Notes: generated by a model from the sequence alone, not told the origin. Positions 29,088 through 38,310 are shown, counted from the stretch's first letter. The stretch is 64,000 bases of DNA from Psychrobacter sp. PG1 (GCF_014897815.1 NZ_JABUZG010000071.1:1-64000); one strand, 5' to 3'. Program-made: numbers and translations.

Positions 29088-29264
29088 CGTACGTATTCCT
29101 TTCAAACAATCATCAAAGTCTCATCGTGACTGACTTTGACAATCTTATTGTTATAAAAACAACAGTGATTAGCAAAGCCTGTATGAATACTGACACCCAA
29201 CCGTATCATGTCATTCGCTATTATTTCGTCATCGTTATAGCAGCCAGATAGCTGTTATCGACTG

Positions 29265-29795
29265 CTATATTGCAGCATCGGTATACTGCAGGTCTTGTGC
29301 GAGCAGGCTTGGCATAAAAACATACCAATCTTGCTCATTTTTAAAGAACTTACCGTGATTATAAGGAGCAAAGGGCGAATTAGGCTCTATAGCTTCGGCA
29401 CGGTATTGATCATGCGTAAATTGTTCAATCCCAATAACTTGATCCACTAACAGTCCTGAAAAGAGATTGTCATGTTCAATGACAATGACTTTGCGTTGGC
29501 TCATTTGCGTTAAACGACTAGGAACCTGTAGAAACTGAGACAAATCGGTGATTGGCAATAGGCGTCCGCGAATATTGGCGATGCCTAGCATCCAAGGCTT
29601 CACTAGAGGCAAGCTGGTATACTCTGGCATGGCCAATACTTCTGATACTTGACCCATCGGTGCAACTAACCGCTGTCCGCCAATCTCGAATACCACACCT
29701 TGCCAGTCATACTCTTGTCCACCGCGGCGACCACTTTTGCGCGCGCGTGCCAAGTCTGCTAAACGCAGAAGCTCAATAAACCCTCTGGAAGCCAC
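29265..29795 (-). CDS. pilI: PilI, CheW-like adaptor
   Basis: A 176-residue CheW-domain protein (VVFEIGGQRLVAPMGQVSEVL, then LPLVKPWMLGIANIRGRLLPITDL and VIVIEHDNLFSGLLVDQVIGI). It links PilJ to ChpA at the cell pole. It starts with GTG; the ribosome binding site GGAG lies inside the last codons of pilH, whose stop is only 3 bp upstream, so translation is coupled. Confidence 0.93.
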   Translation of the reverse strand: MASRGFIELLRLADLARARKSGRRGGQEYDWQGVVFEIGGQRLVAPMGQVSEVLAMPEYTSLPLVKPWMLGIANIRGRLLPITDLSQFLQVPSRLTQMSQRKVIVIEHDNLFSGLLVDQVIGIEQFTHDQYRAEAIEPNSPFAPYNHGKFFKNEQDWYVFMPSLLAQDLQYTDAAI

Positions 29796-29798
29796 AAT

Positions 29799-30161
29799 CT
29801 ACTCCATTACTTTACGAATGATATTAACCAATCCATTTTCGTCAACGGGCTTTGCCATATACTCTTTAGCGCCTTGGCGTTTTCCCCAAACTCGATCGGT
29901 TTCCTGATTTTTGGTACTGATCATAATCACTGGAATATGCGCGGTGGTTTTACCTCGAGTAATTTTGCGAGTGGCCTGAAAACCGTTCATCTCAGGCATA
30001 ACCACGTCCATTAAAATGACATCTGGTAAGTGATCAATGGCCATCTGGCAACCTTGCTCACCATTTATAGCCTCTAATACTTTAAAATTATGTCTGGCAA
30101 GCATGTCGCGAAATTTCGCCATCTCAGATGGTGAGTCGTCAATGACTAAAACTGTAGTCAT
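29799..30161 (-). CDS. pilH: PilH, CheY-like response regulator
   Basis: A 120-residue single receiver domain: acidic pair DD at 8-9, phospho-acceptor D52 in ILMDVVMPEMNG, MISTKNQETD switch Thr/Ser region and K in YMAKPVDE. In the Pil-Chp system PilH is thought to favour pilus retraction or act as a phosphate sink. AAGGAAATTCCT precedes the ATG. It is 282 bp downstream of pilG. Confidence 0.93.
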   Translation of the reverse strand: MTTVLVIDDSPSEMAKFRDMLARHNFKVLEAINGEQGCQMAIDHLPDVILMDVVMPEMNGFQATRKITRGKTTAHIPVIMISTKNQETDRVWGKRQGAKEYMAKPVDENGLVNIIRKVME

Positions 30162-30443
30162 AGGAATTTCCTTTATTTTCGAAAGTATCCATAAGGATAT
30201 GTTGTTATATTATTGAGACAATCCGACTGAAAGTAGCACGCCAACCATGAATGGCAGGGCAACTCTCTTAACAGTTTCGATTAAATATTGAGCCGTTATT
30301 AGTAATATTTTATCAATACTAAATCTCTTAACCGTAATGCCTAGCCTAATTTATCTGACTCTATATAAAGCATAGCTATGCATAAATCATACCAACTTGT
30401 AAGACAATATTTAATGATATATCTACAAGTGGACTTATTTATA

Positions 30444-30821
30444 TTAGCGGTACTGATTAATTGCCTCGAACAGCTCATCTTTACTAAATGGCTTGGTCAG
30501 ATACTCATCTGAACCCACAATACGACCACGCGCTTTGTCAAATAAGCCATCTTTAGACGACAACATAATCACAGGTTTGCTGGCATAATCAGGGTTGTTT
30601 TTTATTAGCGCACAAGTCTGATAGCCATCCAAACGCGGCATCATGATGTCGACAAAAATAATATCTGGATTGTTATCGACAATTTTTGCTAAAGCATCAA
30701 AACCATCAATGGCGGTCACAACTTCGCAACCCGCTTTTTGTAATAAAGTCTCTGCGGTACGGCGAATGGTTTTTGAATCATCAATCACCATTACTTTTAA
30801 ACCATCAAAATTATTTTCCAT
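30444..30821 (-). CDS. pilG: PilG, CheY-like response regulator
   Basis: A 125-residue receiver domain with DD at 14-15, phospho-acceptor D58 in IIFVDIMMPRLDGY, MLSSKDG and KPFSKDE. PilG promotes pilus extension and cAMP signalling in the Pseudomonas model. It is the first gene of the pilGHIJK-chpABC cluster, with AGGA eight bases before the ATG. The 282-bp gap to pilH is larger than the other gaps in the cluster and may hold an additional promoter. Confidence 0.93.
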   Translation of the reverse strand: MENNFDGLKVMVIDDSKTIRRTAETLLQKAGCEVVTAIDGFDALAKIVDNNPDIIFVDIMMPRLDGYQTCALIKNNPDYASKPVIMLSSKDGLFDKARGRIVGSDEYLTKPFSKDELFEAINQYR

Positions 30822-31489
30822 TATCAGTGTCCTATAAACGACTATTTATTCTTAATACCATCCATCAATGCAAAAATTTAACGGTTATTTCAACCTGTCA
30901 TATCATTCATTATTGGACTGATATGAGACGCTAAATTTGCATTACCATATGTTATGACAGTCGACATATCATCTGCCAGTATCTGCCTGTCAAACAGAGC
31001 GTCAACATGGGCTACTATACGCACTTTCTAATTAATAAGCTTACTAAATTGCGCCAAATCTATGGCTTTTTAGACGACTTATTTTGCTTTTATTATCGTC
31101 TACTGCAACCGTATTTGGTCTAAAACGAGGTAAAGTACCTTTTATTACTGATGACCATGACGATAAAAGAGGTAAGCTCGAAGTAGAATAACCATCAACC
31201 TTATGATATTTCTGCATTATATAGAAACGCTTGGCACATTGCTGAATAATTTTCTTTTGTGATAAAAATGTATCATTGTATTTTGTTATGTTTGTTTTAG
31301 CACAGTTATCGACTAATTTCCAGTTATGAGTGAGCCAATATTCGAACTGATCAGTAATATAAAAATTTGTTCAGACTTGCTATCACTCCTAGCTTAGCTA
31401 ATGACTGGATTTATCAGCCTTAATGTCAGCTGTTTATTAAGTTTTCTGCACTTATTTCACCCAGTTGCAATTCACTATATAATAAAACG
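30822..31489. other. 668-bp intergenic region between pilG and the adaptor gene
   Basis: Divergent flanks imply promoters for pilG and for the adaptor lipoprotein, but none is clear by eye. AT-rich; no terminator, repeat or open frame with codon-like character was recognised. Confidence 0.4.
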
Positions 31490-32803
31490 ATGACTACTAT
31501 GGTGACTGCTATGACGGCTTCTAAATTTTTAAAAAATAGCACCTATCTACTGAGTGCTTTTCTTCTTGCTGCCTGTCAGCCATCACCGCCTACCAATGAG
31601 CCTGTGACTGCAGAAAACAGTGAGACTGTAGATACCCCTATTGTCATTATCGACGATAGTGTGACCATGACGCCAGATCATATATTAAGCATAAAACCTT
31701 CACGTTATCAGCCTAGCCTTGGTTTACAAGGTAAGATCGAACCTATCAAACAGACTAAGCTTATCGCTGCATACCCCATTAACGTCGAAGAAATACTGGT
31801 TACTGAGGGTCAATGGGTAGAAAAAGATATGCCGCTGCTTATTGTTCGACGCGTGCAATCAGAAAGCAAAACAGTAGATGCATCCAACCCAGCCAAGGAG
31901 CAATCTTCGGCATCGAACAGCGTTGCCCCAGATTCTGAGATGACGAACGATGCGGTTGATGTAAAGCAAACACACTCACAAAAAACGGACGCTAGCTCAA
32001 AACCCAATCAACCTACAGCAGAAAATGGTGCAACAACCACTAAAAACGATCCAATTGCTAACAAAGAAGAGGCAGCAGCAAAAGCCACAGTGGGCGCTCC
32101 TAAAAACGCAGTCGGCAATCCTAAAAACAATGACCAAACCAGCGCTAATAGCACGGCGAGCTCAAAACCGCAGCAGAATCAGTATAATTTGATCACTGTG
32201 CGTGCCAGTTTTTCTGGCCGCGTAAAAAACTTATATGCCAAAGCAGGTCAAAGACTAGAGGCGCGCACGCCTTTATTACAGATTAGCGATGAAACTAAAT
32301 TACACTTTATCGCGACCCTACCTATTCAAGCAGAACCGCAACTTTCGGTTGGTCAGACTGTCAATTTTACAGCTGAAGGTATGTCGGAACAGTTCACAGG
32401 ACAAGTCAGTAAACTGACCGCGACCAGCCAGCCAAAAAAGCTGTTGGTCTATGTTAACGTCATTGACAATGAAGCAAGTCGAGACAAGTTATTGCCAGAT
32501 ATGAAAGTCACGGGGCGGGTTAATTATGGTCAAATAGATGTGGGCACTATCGTACCTAAGCGCGCGTTGCACGATGTTGACTTGACAGAATTACAAACGT
32601 CACCATATAAGCCTCTGTCACCGTTGACTGCTAACGTGTGGATTATTGGACAGGATCAGCGCCTGACACGCCAGCCTATTGAAGTAGTCGAATATGACCC
32701 TATCACAAAGCAGTATTTAATTGCAGGTATTAGCAACGACAGTTTGATTTGTTTGGCTGATTTACCGGCTGATGCTAAAGGTAAAAAAGTCAATGTCTCA
32801 TAG
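31490..32803 (+). CDS. HlyD/MFP-type efflux adaptor-like lipoprotein, orphan
   Basis: A 437-residue predicted lipoprotein (lipobox LAAC, C29). Two half-lipoyl segments are recognisable: KIEPIKQTKLIAAYPINVEE...EGQWVEKDMPLLIV (82-119) and TVRASFSGRVKNLYAKAGQRL...TPLLQISD (236-270), followed by beta-barrel strands. Instead of the usual coiled-coil hairpin, the halves are joined by about 110 low-complexity residues (122-231, Ser/Asn/Lys/Ala/Thr-rich). No inner-membrane pump or outer-membrane channel gene is adjacent. The start among three early ATGs (31490, 31499, 31511) is uncertain, as none has a good ribosome binding site. Confidence 0.75.
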   Translation: MTTMVTAMTASKFLKNSTYLLSAFLLAACQPSPPTNEPVTAENSETVDTPIVIIDDSVTMTPDHILSIKPSRYQPSLGLQGKIEPIKQTKLIAAYPINVEEILVTEGQWVEKDMPLLIVRRVQSESKTVDASNPAKEQSSASNSVAPDSEMTNDAVDVKQTHSQKTDASSKPNQPTAENGATTTKNDPIANKEEAAAKATVGAPKNAVGNPKNNDQTSANSTASSKPQQNQYNLITVRASFSGRVKNLYAKAGQRLEARTPLLQISDETKLHFIATLPIQAEPQLSVGQTVNFTAEGMSEQFTGQVSKLTATSQPKKLLVYVNVIDNEASRDKLLPDMKVTGRVNYGQIDVGTIVPKRALHDVDLTELQTSPYKPLSPLTANVWIIGQDQRLTRQPIEVVEYDPITKQYLIAGISNDSLICLADLPADAKGKKVNVS

Positions 32804-33092
32804 CTATGCATGCCGACAGTTACATTGTGTAGAAACATTAACAAAGCCTCTCTTGTTTTGTAACTGCGTAATTAGGCAATATGACCGTATAATATATAGC
32901 ATGAACCGAGTATTATGAATCATTGGTATTAAATGACTCAATATCTTGAAAGTTTGAGAAATCTTAGAAAGTTTGAGAACCTAGAGGCTTAACTGTTTAA
33001 AATCCTAAAATCAGCGATGTATTTATCGTGATACAAAATATCAAAACAGATGAAACGTTTGGCCAACCATAACAACAACTAGAGGATAACCC

Positions 33093-33815
33093 ATGAGCAA
33101 GCAGATTTTATTAATCGAAGATGATCCTGATCTAGCTGAGTTAATCAGCGATTACCTGACCATGAATTATTATGACGTCCATCATGCAGGGCTTGGTCAA
33201 GAAGGGCTTGATTTATTGGATGCTAAAGAGCGTGACATTGATTTGGTCGTGCTTGACTTAATGCTGCCTGACATGGATGGTATGCAAGTTTGTCAAAAAA
33301 TTCGCGGCAATAAAAACAACATGACCAATAAAGTGCCAATTATCATGTTGACAGCGAAAGGCGATACCACCGATCGCGTGCTAGGTCTTGAGATGGGTGC
33401 TGACGATTATATATCTAAGCCTTTTGAGCCACGTGAGCTTCTCGCTCGAATCCGTGCTGTTATTCGCCGTCATGAGCAGCCCAATCAAGCAGATAGCCAG
33501 TCTGATAGCTTGACCTTTGGTCGTTTGAGCGTGTTCCCTGACAGCCATGAAGTGACCATCGATGATGAGCCTGTCCGTTTAACGACGCATCAGTTTCAAT
33601 TATTGCATTACTTTGCCACCCATTCTGGTAAAGTATTGAATCGCGAGCAACTGTGGCAAGCCATGCCCAATGATGACAGCTCAGATAATATCGATCGCGC
33701 CATTGATGTTCATATCTCGCGTCTGCGTGCTTTAATTGAAGACAACCCACGCCAGCCAAAACGCATTATTACGGTACGCGGTGTTGGTTATCAATTTGCC
33801 ACTGATCAAGTTTGA
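33093..33815 (+). CDS. OmpR/PhoB-family response regulator
   Basis: A 240-residue regulator: receiver (ED at 9-11, phospho-acceptor D55 in VVLDLMLPDMDG, K109 in ISKPFEP) and a C-terminal winged helix (about 140-238; RLTTHQFQLLHYFATHSGKVLNREQL...IDVHISRLRALIED...TVRGVGYQF, in parts). AGAGGAT precedes the ATG. It is 102 bp upstream of the histidine kinase, its likely partner. The regulated genes are unknown; the envelope or efflux role suggested by the preceding adaptor gene is only inference. Confidence 0.93.
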   Translation: MSKQILLIEDDPDLAELISDYLTMNYYDVHHAGLGQEGLDLLDAKERDIDLVVLDLMLPDMDGMQVCQKIRGNKNNMTNKVPIIMLTAKGDTTDRVLGLEMGADDYISKPFEPRELLARIRAVIRRHEQPNQADSQSDSLTFGRLSVFPDSHEVTIDDEPVRLTTHQFQLLHYFATHSGKVLNREQLWQAMPNDDSSDNIDRAIDVHISRLRALIEDNPRQPKRIITVRGVGYQFATDQV

Positions 33816-33917
33816 TCACAAAAGCGGCAAATTAATCGATAAAAACCATACTTTTGATTTGTTTATGCAAATTAGAAGTATGAGTCGATATAAACGGCTG
33901 ATAGTAGAGATGGTTTA

Positions 33918-36113
33918 ATGCAGCAGTTGGGATTTCGTTCGGTATTTGCCAAGTTATTTGCCAGTGTCATGTTGGCACTTATTTTATTTGCAGTGGCGAT
34001 GGTGCTGTTGACGCAACTTGTGCACGATAAAGATGCAAGTATTCGATCAGAAGTATTGGCCACTCAGATTTTAGGACAAATAGACCCTTTCTTGCATGAG
34101 CTGAATATCTCTGTGAGCGAGGACAATCGCTTGCAAGCGCGCTTTATGCTAGCAGTGGTCAAAAAAAGCTTTGATATCTTTGATGAGTCGTTACAGGCAA
34201 AGATGGGCTTGTATGACAGCGAAGGTCGATTGCTAATGCAAACGGATAACAGCGATTTGCCATTGGAGTTGCCCGCACCGCCCTCTTTATTTTCACGCGT
34301 TTTTCCCTCTCTCGCAGACACCTCCCCTACCAAGCAAGCTCAGGTTTATAGCAGCACCGGCTATACGCTTTTGTATGAATCACGCTTACCGCCTAAAAAA
34401 CCAGTACTCTCTTCTGCGCTGAATTTATTTACTGGCACACTACTACTATTACTGATTATGGCAGGTGTCCTATGGTGGATTGCTCGTACCATCACTTGGC
34501 GCATCAATCAGATGAGCCAGCAGATGGCGCAACTGGGTGATGGTGATTTTACCGTACGGGTGAATGCTCGTGGTAACGATGAGATCGCCTCACTAGCGCG
34601 TGGATTTAACCAAGCAGCACAAAAAATTGAACACCTTATCGATGCCAATAACCTGCTCTTAGCACATGCTTCTCACGAGCTACGTACCCCCATTACTCGT
34701 ATCCGCTTACAGATTGAGATGATGGATATGCTCGCAGGAGCGCTACCATCTGATACCAAAGCAAAGTTTGATAAACGTGCGCAAGCGATTAACCGCGATT
34801 TGTCAGGGCTCAATGATTTGGTAGAGAGTATCCTACTGGTGAGTCGTTTAGACGCCGGTCATGCCTTGCAGCAAGTTGAAAGCTTAGACTTATACGATCT
34901 GGTGAATCAAGAGCGGCAACATTATCCTGAAGCGACGCTCATTGGTGAACATATTGTGATCGATGGTCAATCATCGATGTTGACCCATTTGATTCGCAAC
35001 TTGTTAACCAATGCCATGCTACACGGCAAGCCACCCGTAACAGTACTATTGTATGGTGTGCAAACTATTGATGAAGCAGATACCATACCTGATTACCTGC
35101 TACAAACGATACTCTGCAGTAGCTTTGCCGATTATAATAGCTCTGATTTTGACTCCTATCACGAACCAAACGAGGTTAATGAAGACGATACGCATAATCA
35201 TATTGCGCATAATCATACACACTTAAACGATTCTTCTCATATTACTGGTAAAGTTAAATCTGAAGCAACGGATGCTATTATCCTGTTGCCAGCACCACCG
35301 ATATATAGAAACGGAGAAAATATTGCGGTTGAGCATGATCTCAATTCCGATACCGATACCGATACCGATACCGATACCGATGTGAATATAGAGACTAAAA
35401 TAGATAAGGCTGATATTAATACCAACAGCGACATTGACTCTATTGAAACCTGTGCGACCTTAACAGAATCTACTGATGTGAATAGTGTTCAAACTGACTC
35501 AAGTACTTCGACAAACTCAGTCAACAGTAACGATACCGTTGGAAGCACCAGTGCATCCTCATTGATTGCTAATTATCATAACTTTACCAATGATTTGACT
35601 GACAAAATTAAAAAGGTGGTTTGGAAAGCAGTTCCTGACACTGAAGAGCCATCTGCAGTTATCAATGACGCTAAGAGTACTGCCTTGAATGATGCAATTC
35701 CTAAATCCAAAGGTGCCATAATAAATAAAGGTGGCACTACACGCGACAAGGGTGATGCTCAAAATAACACTCAAAATCCTACAGAAGTACTCAGTACACC
35801 GCGCAAAGAAGGCTTGTTTGCCAAGCATCTAAAAAAAGCCAAGACCGATCCTGTACGCCCATTACCGAAATATGCAGTATTGGCAGTGATTGATGAAGGC
35901 ACGGGTATTCCAGAAGACAAACGTGAAGAAGTATTTAGCCCATTTGTGCGGTTGCAACAAAAAAATAAAGGCTCTGGACTAGGCTTATCGCTAGTATCAC
36001 AAATCGTTACCGCACATCAGGGGCGCATCATTACTGATACATTAAATGGACATACTAGGTTTTTAGTTGTCATACCAGTCAAGCACGACCCACATTATCA
36101 CCAGCATGACTAG
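33918..36113 (+). CDS. Sensor histidine kinase with long insertion in the catalytic domain
   Basis: A 731-residue membrane kinase. TM1 about 10-32, a periplasmic region to about 170, TM2 about 173-193, HAMP, then a dimerisation domain with H253 in HASHELRTP. The ATPase domain starts normally, with the N-box LIRNLLTNAMLHG (N361/N365), but the next motif, DEGTGIP (D659), lies about 290 residues later instead of roughly 30. The insert is acidic and Ser/Thr/Asn-rich, includes DT repeats coded by a hexanucleotide array and ends in a basic stretch. The G2 box GSGLGLSL follows. The reading frame is intact. It pairs with the regulator upstream. Confidence 0.9.
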   Translation: MQQLGFRSVFAKLFASVMLALILFAVAMVLLTQLVHDKDASIRSEVLATQILGQIDPFLHELNISVSEDNRLQARFMLAVVKKSFDIFDESLQAKMGLYDSEGRLLMQTDNSDLPLELPAPPSLFSRVFPSLADTSPTKQAQVYSSTGYTLLYESRLPPKKPVLSSALNLFTGTLLLLLIMAGVLWWIARTITWRINQMSQQMAQLGDGDFTVRVNARGNDEIASLARGFNQAAQKIEHLIDANNLLLAHASHELRTPITRIRLQIEMMDMLAGALPSDTKAKFDKRAQAINRDLSGLNDLVESILLVSRLDAGHALQQVESLDLYDLVNQERQHYPEATLIGEHIVIDGQSSMLTHLIRNLLTNAMLHGKPPVTVLLYGVQTIDEADTIPDYLLQTILCSSFADYNSSDFDSYHEPNEVNEDDTHNHIAHNHTHLNDSSHITGKVKSEATDAIILLPAPPIYRNGENIAVEHDLNSDTDTDTDTDTDVNIETKIDKADINTNSDIDSIETCATLTESTDVNSVQTDSSTSTNSVNSNDTVGSTSASSLIANYHNFTNDLTDKIKKVVWKAVPDTEEPSAVINDAKSTALNDAIPKSKGAIINKGGTTRDKGDAQNNTQNPTEVLSTPRKEGLFAKHLKKAKTDPVRPLPKYAVLAVIDEGTGIPEDKREEVFSPFVRLQQKNKGSGLGLSLVSQIVTAHQGRIITDTLNGHTRFLVVIPVKHDPHYHQHD
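35347..35381 (+). repeat. Hexanucleotide tandem repeat CCGATA, five copies
   Basis: Five perfect CCGATA units (35347-35376) plus a partial sixth, inside the kinase insert, encoding alternating Asp-Thr. Unit length is a multiple of three, so slippage would change insert length without a frameshift. Confidence 0.95.
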
Positions 36114-36242
36114 AATGGGCTAAAAATGGCTAAACATCGTCAAATAGCGTATCAATGTCTCGATATTATTTGCGCTACTTTCCTTGTTTGACGGCAATTT
36201 ATCTCATTTTTATCACTATTTTTAAAATGAGGACACGACCTA
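36114..36242. mobile_element. MITE-like element, family B (truncated, inverted copy)
   Basis: Reverse-orientation copy of the element at 40473-40634. From the base after the kinase stop codon, AATGGGCTAAAAATGGC to the terminal GAGGACACGACC and a TA (36241-36242) it aligns closely. The other end, with its terminal repeat, is missing. It retains an internal ATCACTATTTTT segment resembling one in the 11-kb copy. Confidence 0.8.
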
Positions 36243-36253
36243 GTCAGCGATGC

Positions 36254-36360
36254 TATAGTCGATTCAATTTAAAAGTAGTACAAGGCAACCGAGTGTAGAT
36301 GTATATTTAATACTTCAAGCGAGGTTAACGCAGTAATACTTTTATAGTGGAATGACTATA
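36254..36360. mobile_element. MITE-like element, family A (copy 1)
   Basis: A 107-bp non-coding element bounded by TATAGTC...GACTATA. The outer 28 bases form an imperfect inverted repeat (21 of 28 matching). It is near-identical to the copy at 53804-53910 (one visible difference, GATTCA versus GTTTCA). It lies 11 bp from the end of a family B element, upstream of metN. No target duplication is obvious. Confidence 0.85.
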
Positions 36361-36614
36361 TAAGGTGCTATGAACAGACACTTCATTCTACTGGATCGTC
36401 TCGACTCACATTCTACAAAACCCCTCTTACTAATAGCTATTAATCATAAGCCTGTCACGGATGTTCATATCCAAAGTGCTCGATAATATGCTATATTAGC
36501 GCCCCTTATTATAGGGTTATTAACGGTTGTTTCTTAATTGGCTTCTTACATTGTTAAAGAGGCCTGACAGCGCGTTTGTGACTATTAAAAAAATTATTGA
36601 ATTTTGAGCCCTCC

Positions 36615-37385
36615 ATGAATGACATGATTGTCTTAAACAATGTGACCAAGAGTTTTTTAAGCGACCGATCAATCAAAGACAAAGATGGCAAACCACATTG
36701 GTTTACTGCCGTTGAACCGACCTCGTTATCTGTCCAACAAGGCGAAATCTTCGGCCTAATGGGATACTCGGGTGCCGGTAAGTCTACTTTGCTACGCCTA
36801 ATCAATATGCTTGAGCGTCCAGATGCTGGTCAAGTCATCGTCGATGGTACCGACTTGACCACATTGTCTGCCAGTGAATTGCGTATCGCTCGGCATAATA
36901 TTGGTATGATTTTTCAGCAATTTAATCTGATGTCCAATCGTACTGTTTTTGACAACGTGGCCTTTAATTTAACTGTTTCAGGATATCCGAGCCGCGACAT
37001 TCATAAACGAGTGATGGATTGCCTAGAGATTGTTGATCTAACAGACCGCGCTGGTCACTACCCTGCGCAGCTGTCAGGCGGACAAAAACAGCGTGTCGGT
37101 ATTGCTCGAGCGATTGCCCCCAGTCCTAAAGTATTATTGGCTGATGAGCCGACCAGTGCGCTTGATCCTGCGACGACCCGCAGCTTGTTGACTTGTCTAC
37201 GCGATATCAACGAACAACTTGCCGTCACCATTGTGATTGTGACTCATGAGATGAGTGTCATCCGTAGGCTGTGTGATCGCGCCGCATTACTGCATCAAGG
37301 TCAACTCTTGGAAGTTGCGGATGTGAGAGACGGTCTGATTCAGGCGACCACCCCGATTGGCAAAGGCTTAGTGCACGAAGACTAA
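36615..37385 (+). CDS. metN: MetN-type methionine ABC transporter ATPase, short form
   Basis: A 256-residue ABC ATPase: Walker A GYSGAGKST, Q-loop FQQFNLM, signature LSGGQKQRVGIARA, Walker B VLLADEPTSALDP, H-loop VTHEM. The pattern and the neighbouring metI and metQ identify the methionine importer. It stops soon after the nucleotide-binding domain, so it lacks the C-terminal NIL domain through which canonical MetN (about 340 residues) senses methionine. A TTG at 36597 is in frame; ATG 36615 is preferred, though the ribosome binding site is weak. It is 19 bp from metI. Confidence 0.9.
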   Translation: MNDMIVLNNVTKSFLSDRSIKDKDGKPHWFTAVEPTSLSVQQGEIFGLMGYSGAGKSTLLRLINMLERPDAGQVIVDGTDLTTLSASELRIARHNIGMIFQQFNLMSNRTVFDNVAFNLTVSGYPSRDIHKRVMDCLEIVDLTDRAGHYPAQLSGGQKQRVGIARAIAPSPKVLLADEPTSALDPATTRSLLTCLRDINEQLAVTIVIVTHEMSVIRRLCDRAALLHQGQLLEVADVRDGLIQATTPIGKGLVHED

Positions 37386-37404
37386 TGAGGCAGGAGAAAT
37401 AAAT

Positions 37405-38091
37405 ATGTTAACTGGTAGTGAATTATCCGCCTCGATAGACAAGCTGTTTGCCCTGCGCAAAGAGATTGTGAACGCGTTTATTGATACATTTATTATGCTG
37501 GGCATCTCAACGACGGTGGCCATTGTCATCGGTGGGTTGTTTGGCGTATTTTTGTTTTTATCCAGTGATCGACAGTTTTTGCAAAACAAAACATTGTATG
37601 GTCTGCTTGGTGGCATCACCAACTTTATGCGTGCTTTCCCATTTGTCATTTTGATGATTGCCATGAGCCCATTTACGAAGGCTATCGTTGGCACGGGTAT
37701 TGGACCGATTGCGGCCTCATTGGTACTCGCCATTGCAGGTTCGTTTTATTTTGCCCGTTTGGTCGAGCAAAACTTACGTGAAGTGCCACGCGGTATCATT
37801 GAGGCGACCGAGTCTATGGGCGCACGTCCTTTGACCATTATTAAAGTCTTACTCAATGAAGCACGCTCAGGACTGGTATTGTCCGTGACGATTCTCTGTA
37901 TCAGCCTGCTCTCTTATTCAGCAGCGGCAGGTATGATTGGCGGCGGTGGTCTGGGGGATTTAGCCATTCGTTATGGCTACTATCGTTATCAAACGGAGGT
38001 GATGATTTTTATCGTTATTGTCCTATCAATAATGGTTGTATCCATTCAAGCATCGGGTAATTGGTTGGCTAACCGGTTGGATAAACGATAG
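37405..38091 (+). CDS. metI: MetI, methionine ABC transporter permease
   Basis: A 228-residue inner-membrane permease with five predicted helices and the EAA loop (REVPRGIIEATESMGARPLTIIKVLLNEARSGL, in parts, about 130-155). It ends with the GGGGLGDLAIRYGYYRYQ block typical of MetI. GGCAGGAG lies before the ATG. It forms the translocation pore with MetN. Confidence 0.95.
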   Translation: MLTGSELSASIDKLFALRKEIVNAFIDTFIMLGISTTVAIVIGGLFGVFLFLSSDRQFLQNKTLYGLLGGITNFMRAFPFVILMIAMSPFTKAIVGTGIGPIAASLVLAIAGSFYFARLVEQNLREVPRGIIEATESMGARPLTIIKVLLNEARSGLVLSVTILCISLLSYSAAAGMIGGGGLGDLAIRYGYYRYQTEVMIFIVIVLSIMVVSIQASGNWLANRLDKR

Positions 38092-38310
38092 AAAAAAAGA
38101 CTTAGACAAAGCCTGTTAACGCTAATATGAATAATACTCAAGGTTTAATGCCGATTCATCCTAAGCAAAACGCTTGACTTTGTTACTGAGACCCTTTAAT
38201 TTTGATACTAACTTAACAGTCGTTAACTTAGCAGCATTACTATCCCTAATGTTGCTTTTTTAATGGCCAGCGTTTGCCCTCCATCCCATCCCTCTTATTA
38301 AGGAAGCTTC

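Noticed and set aside
35347..35381. CRISPR-like or phase-variable frameshifting repeat
   Set aside because: The repeat is a simple hexanucleotide in frame with the kinase, with no spacers, and its length is divisible by three, so it cannot switch the gene off by slippage.
36361..36614. SAM or S-box type riboswitch before metN
   Set aside because: No multi-stem conserved core was recognisable; the region is short and AT-rich after the MITE.
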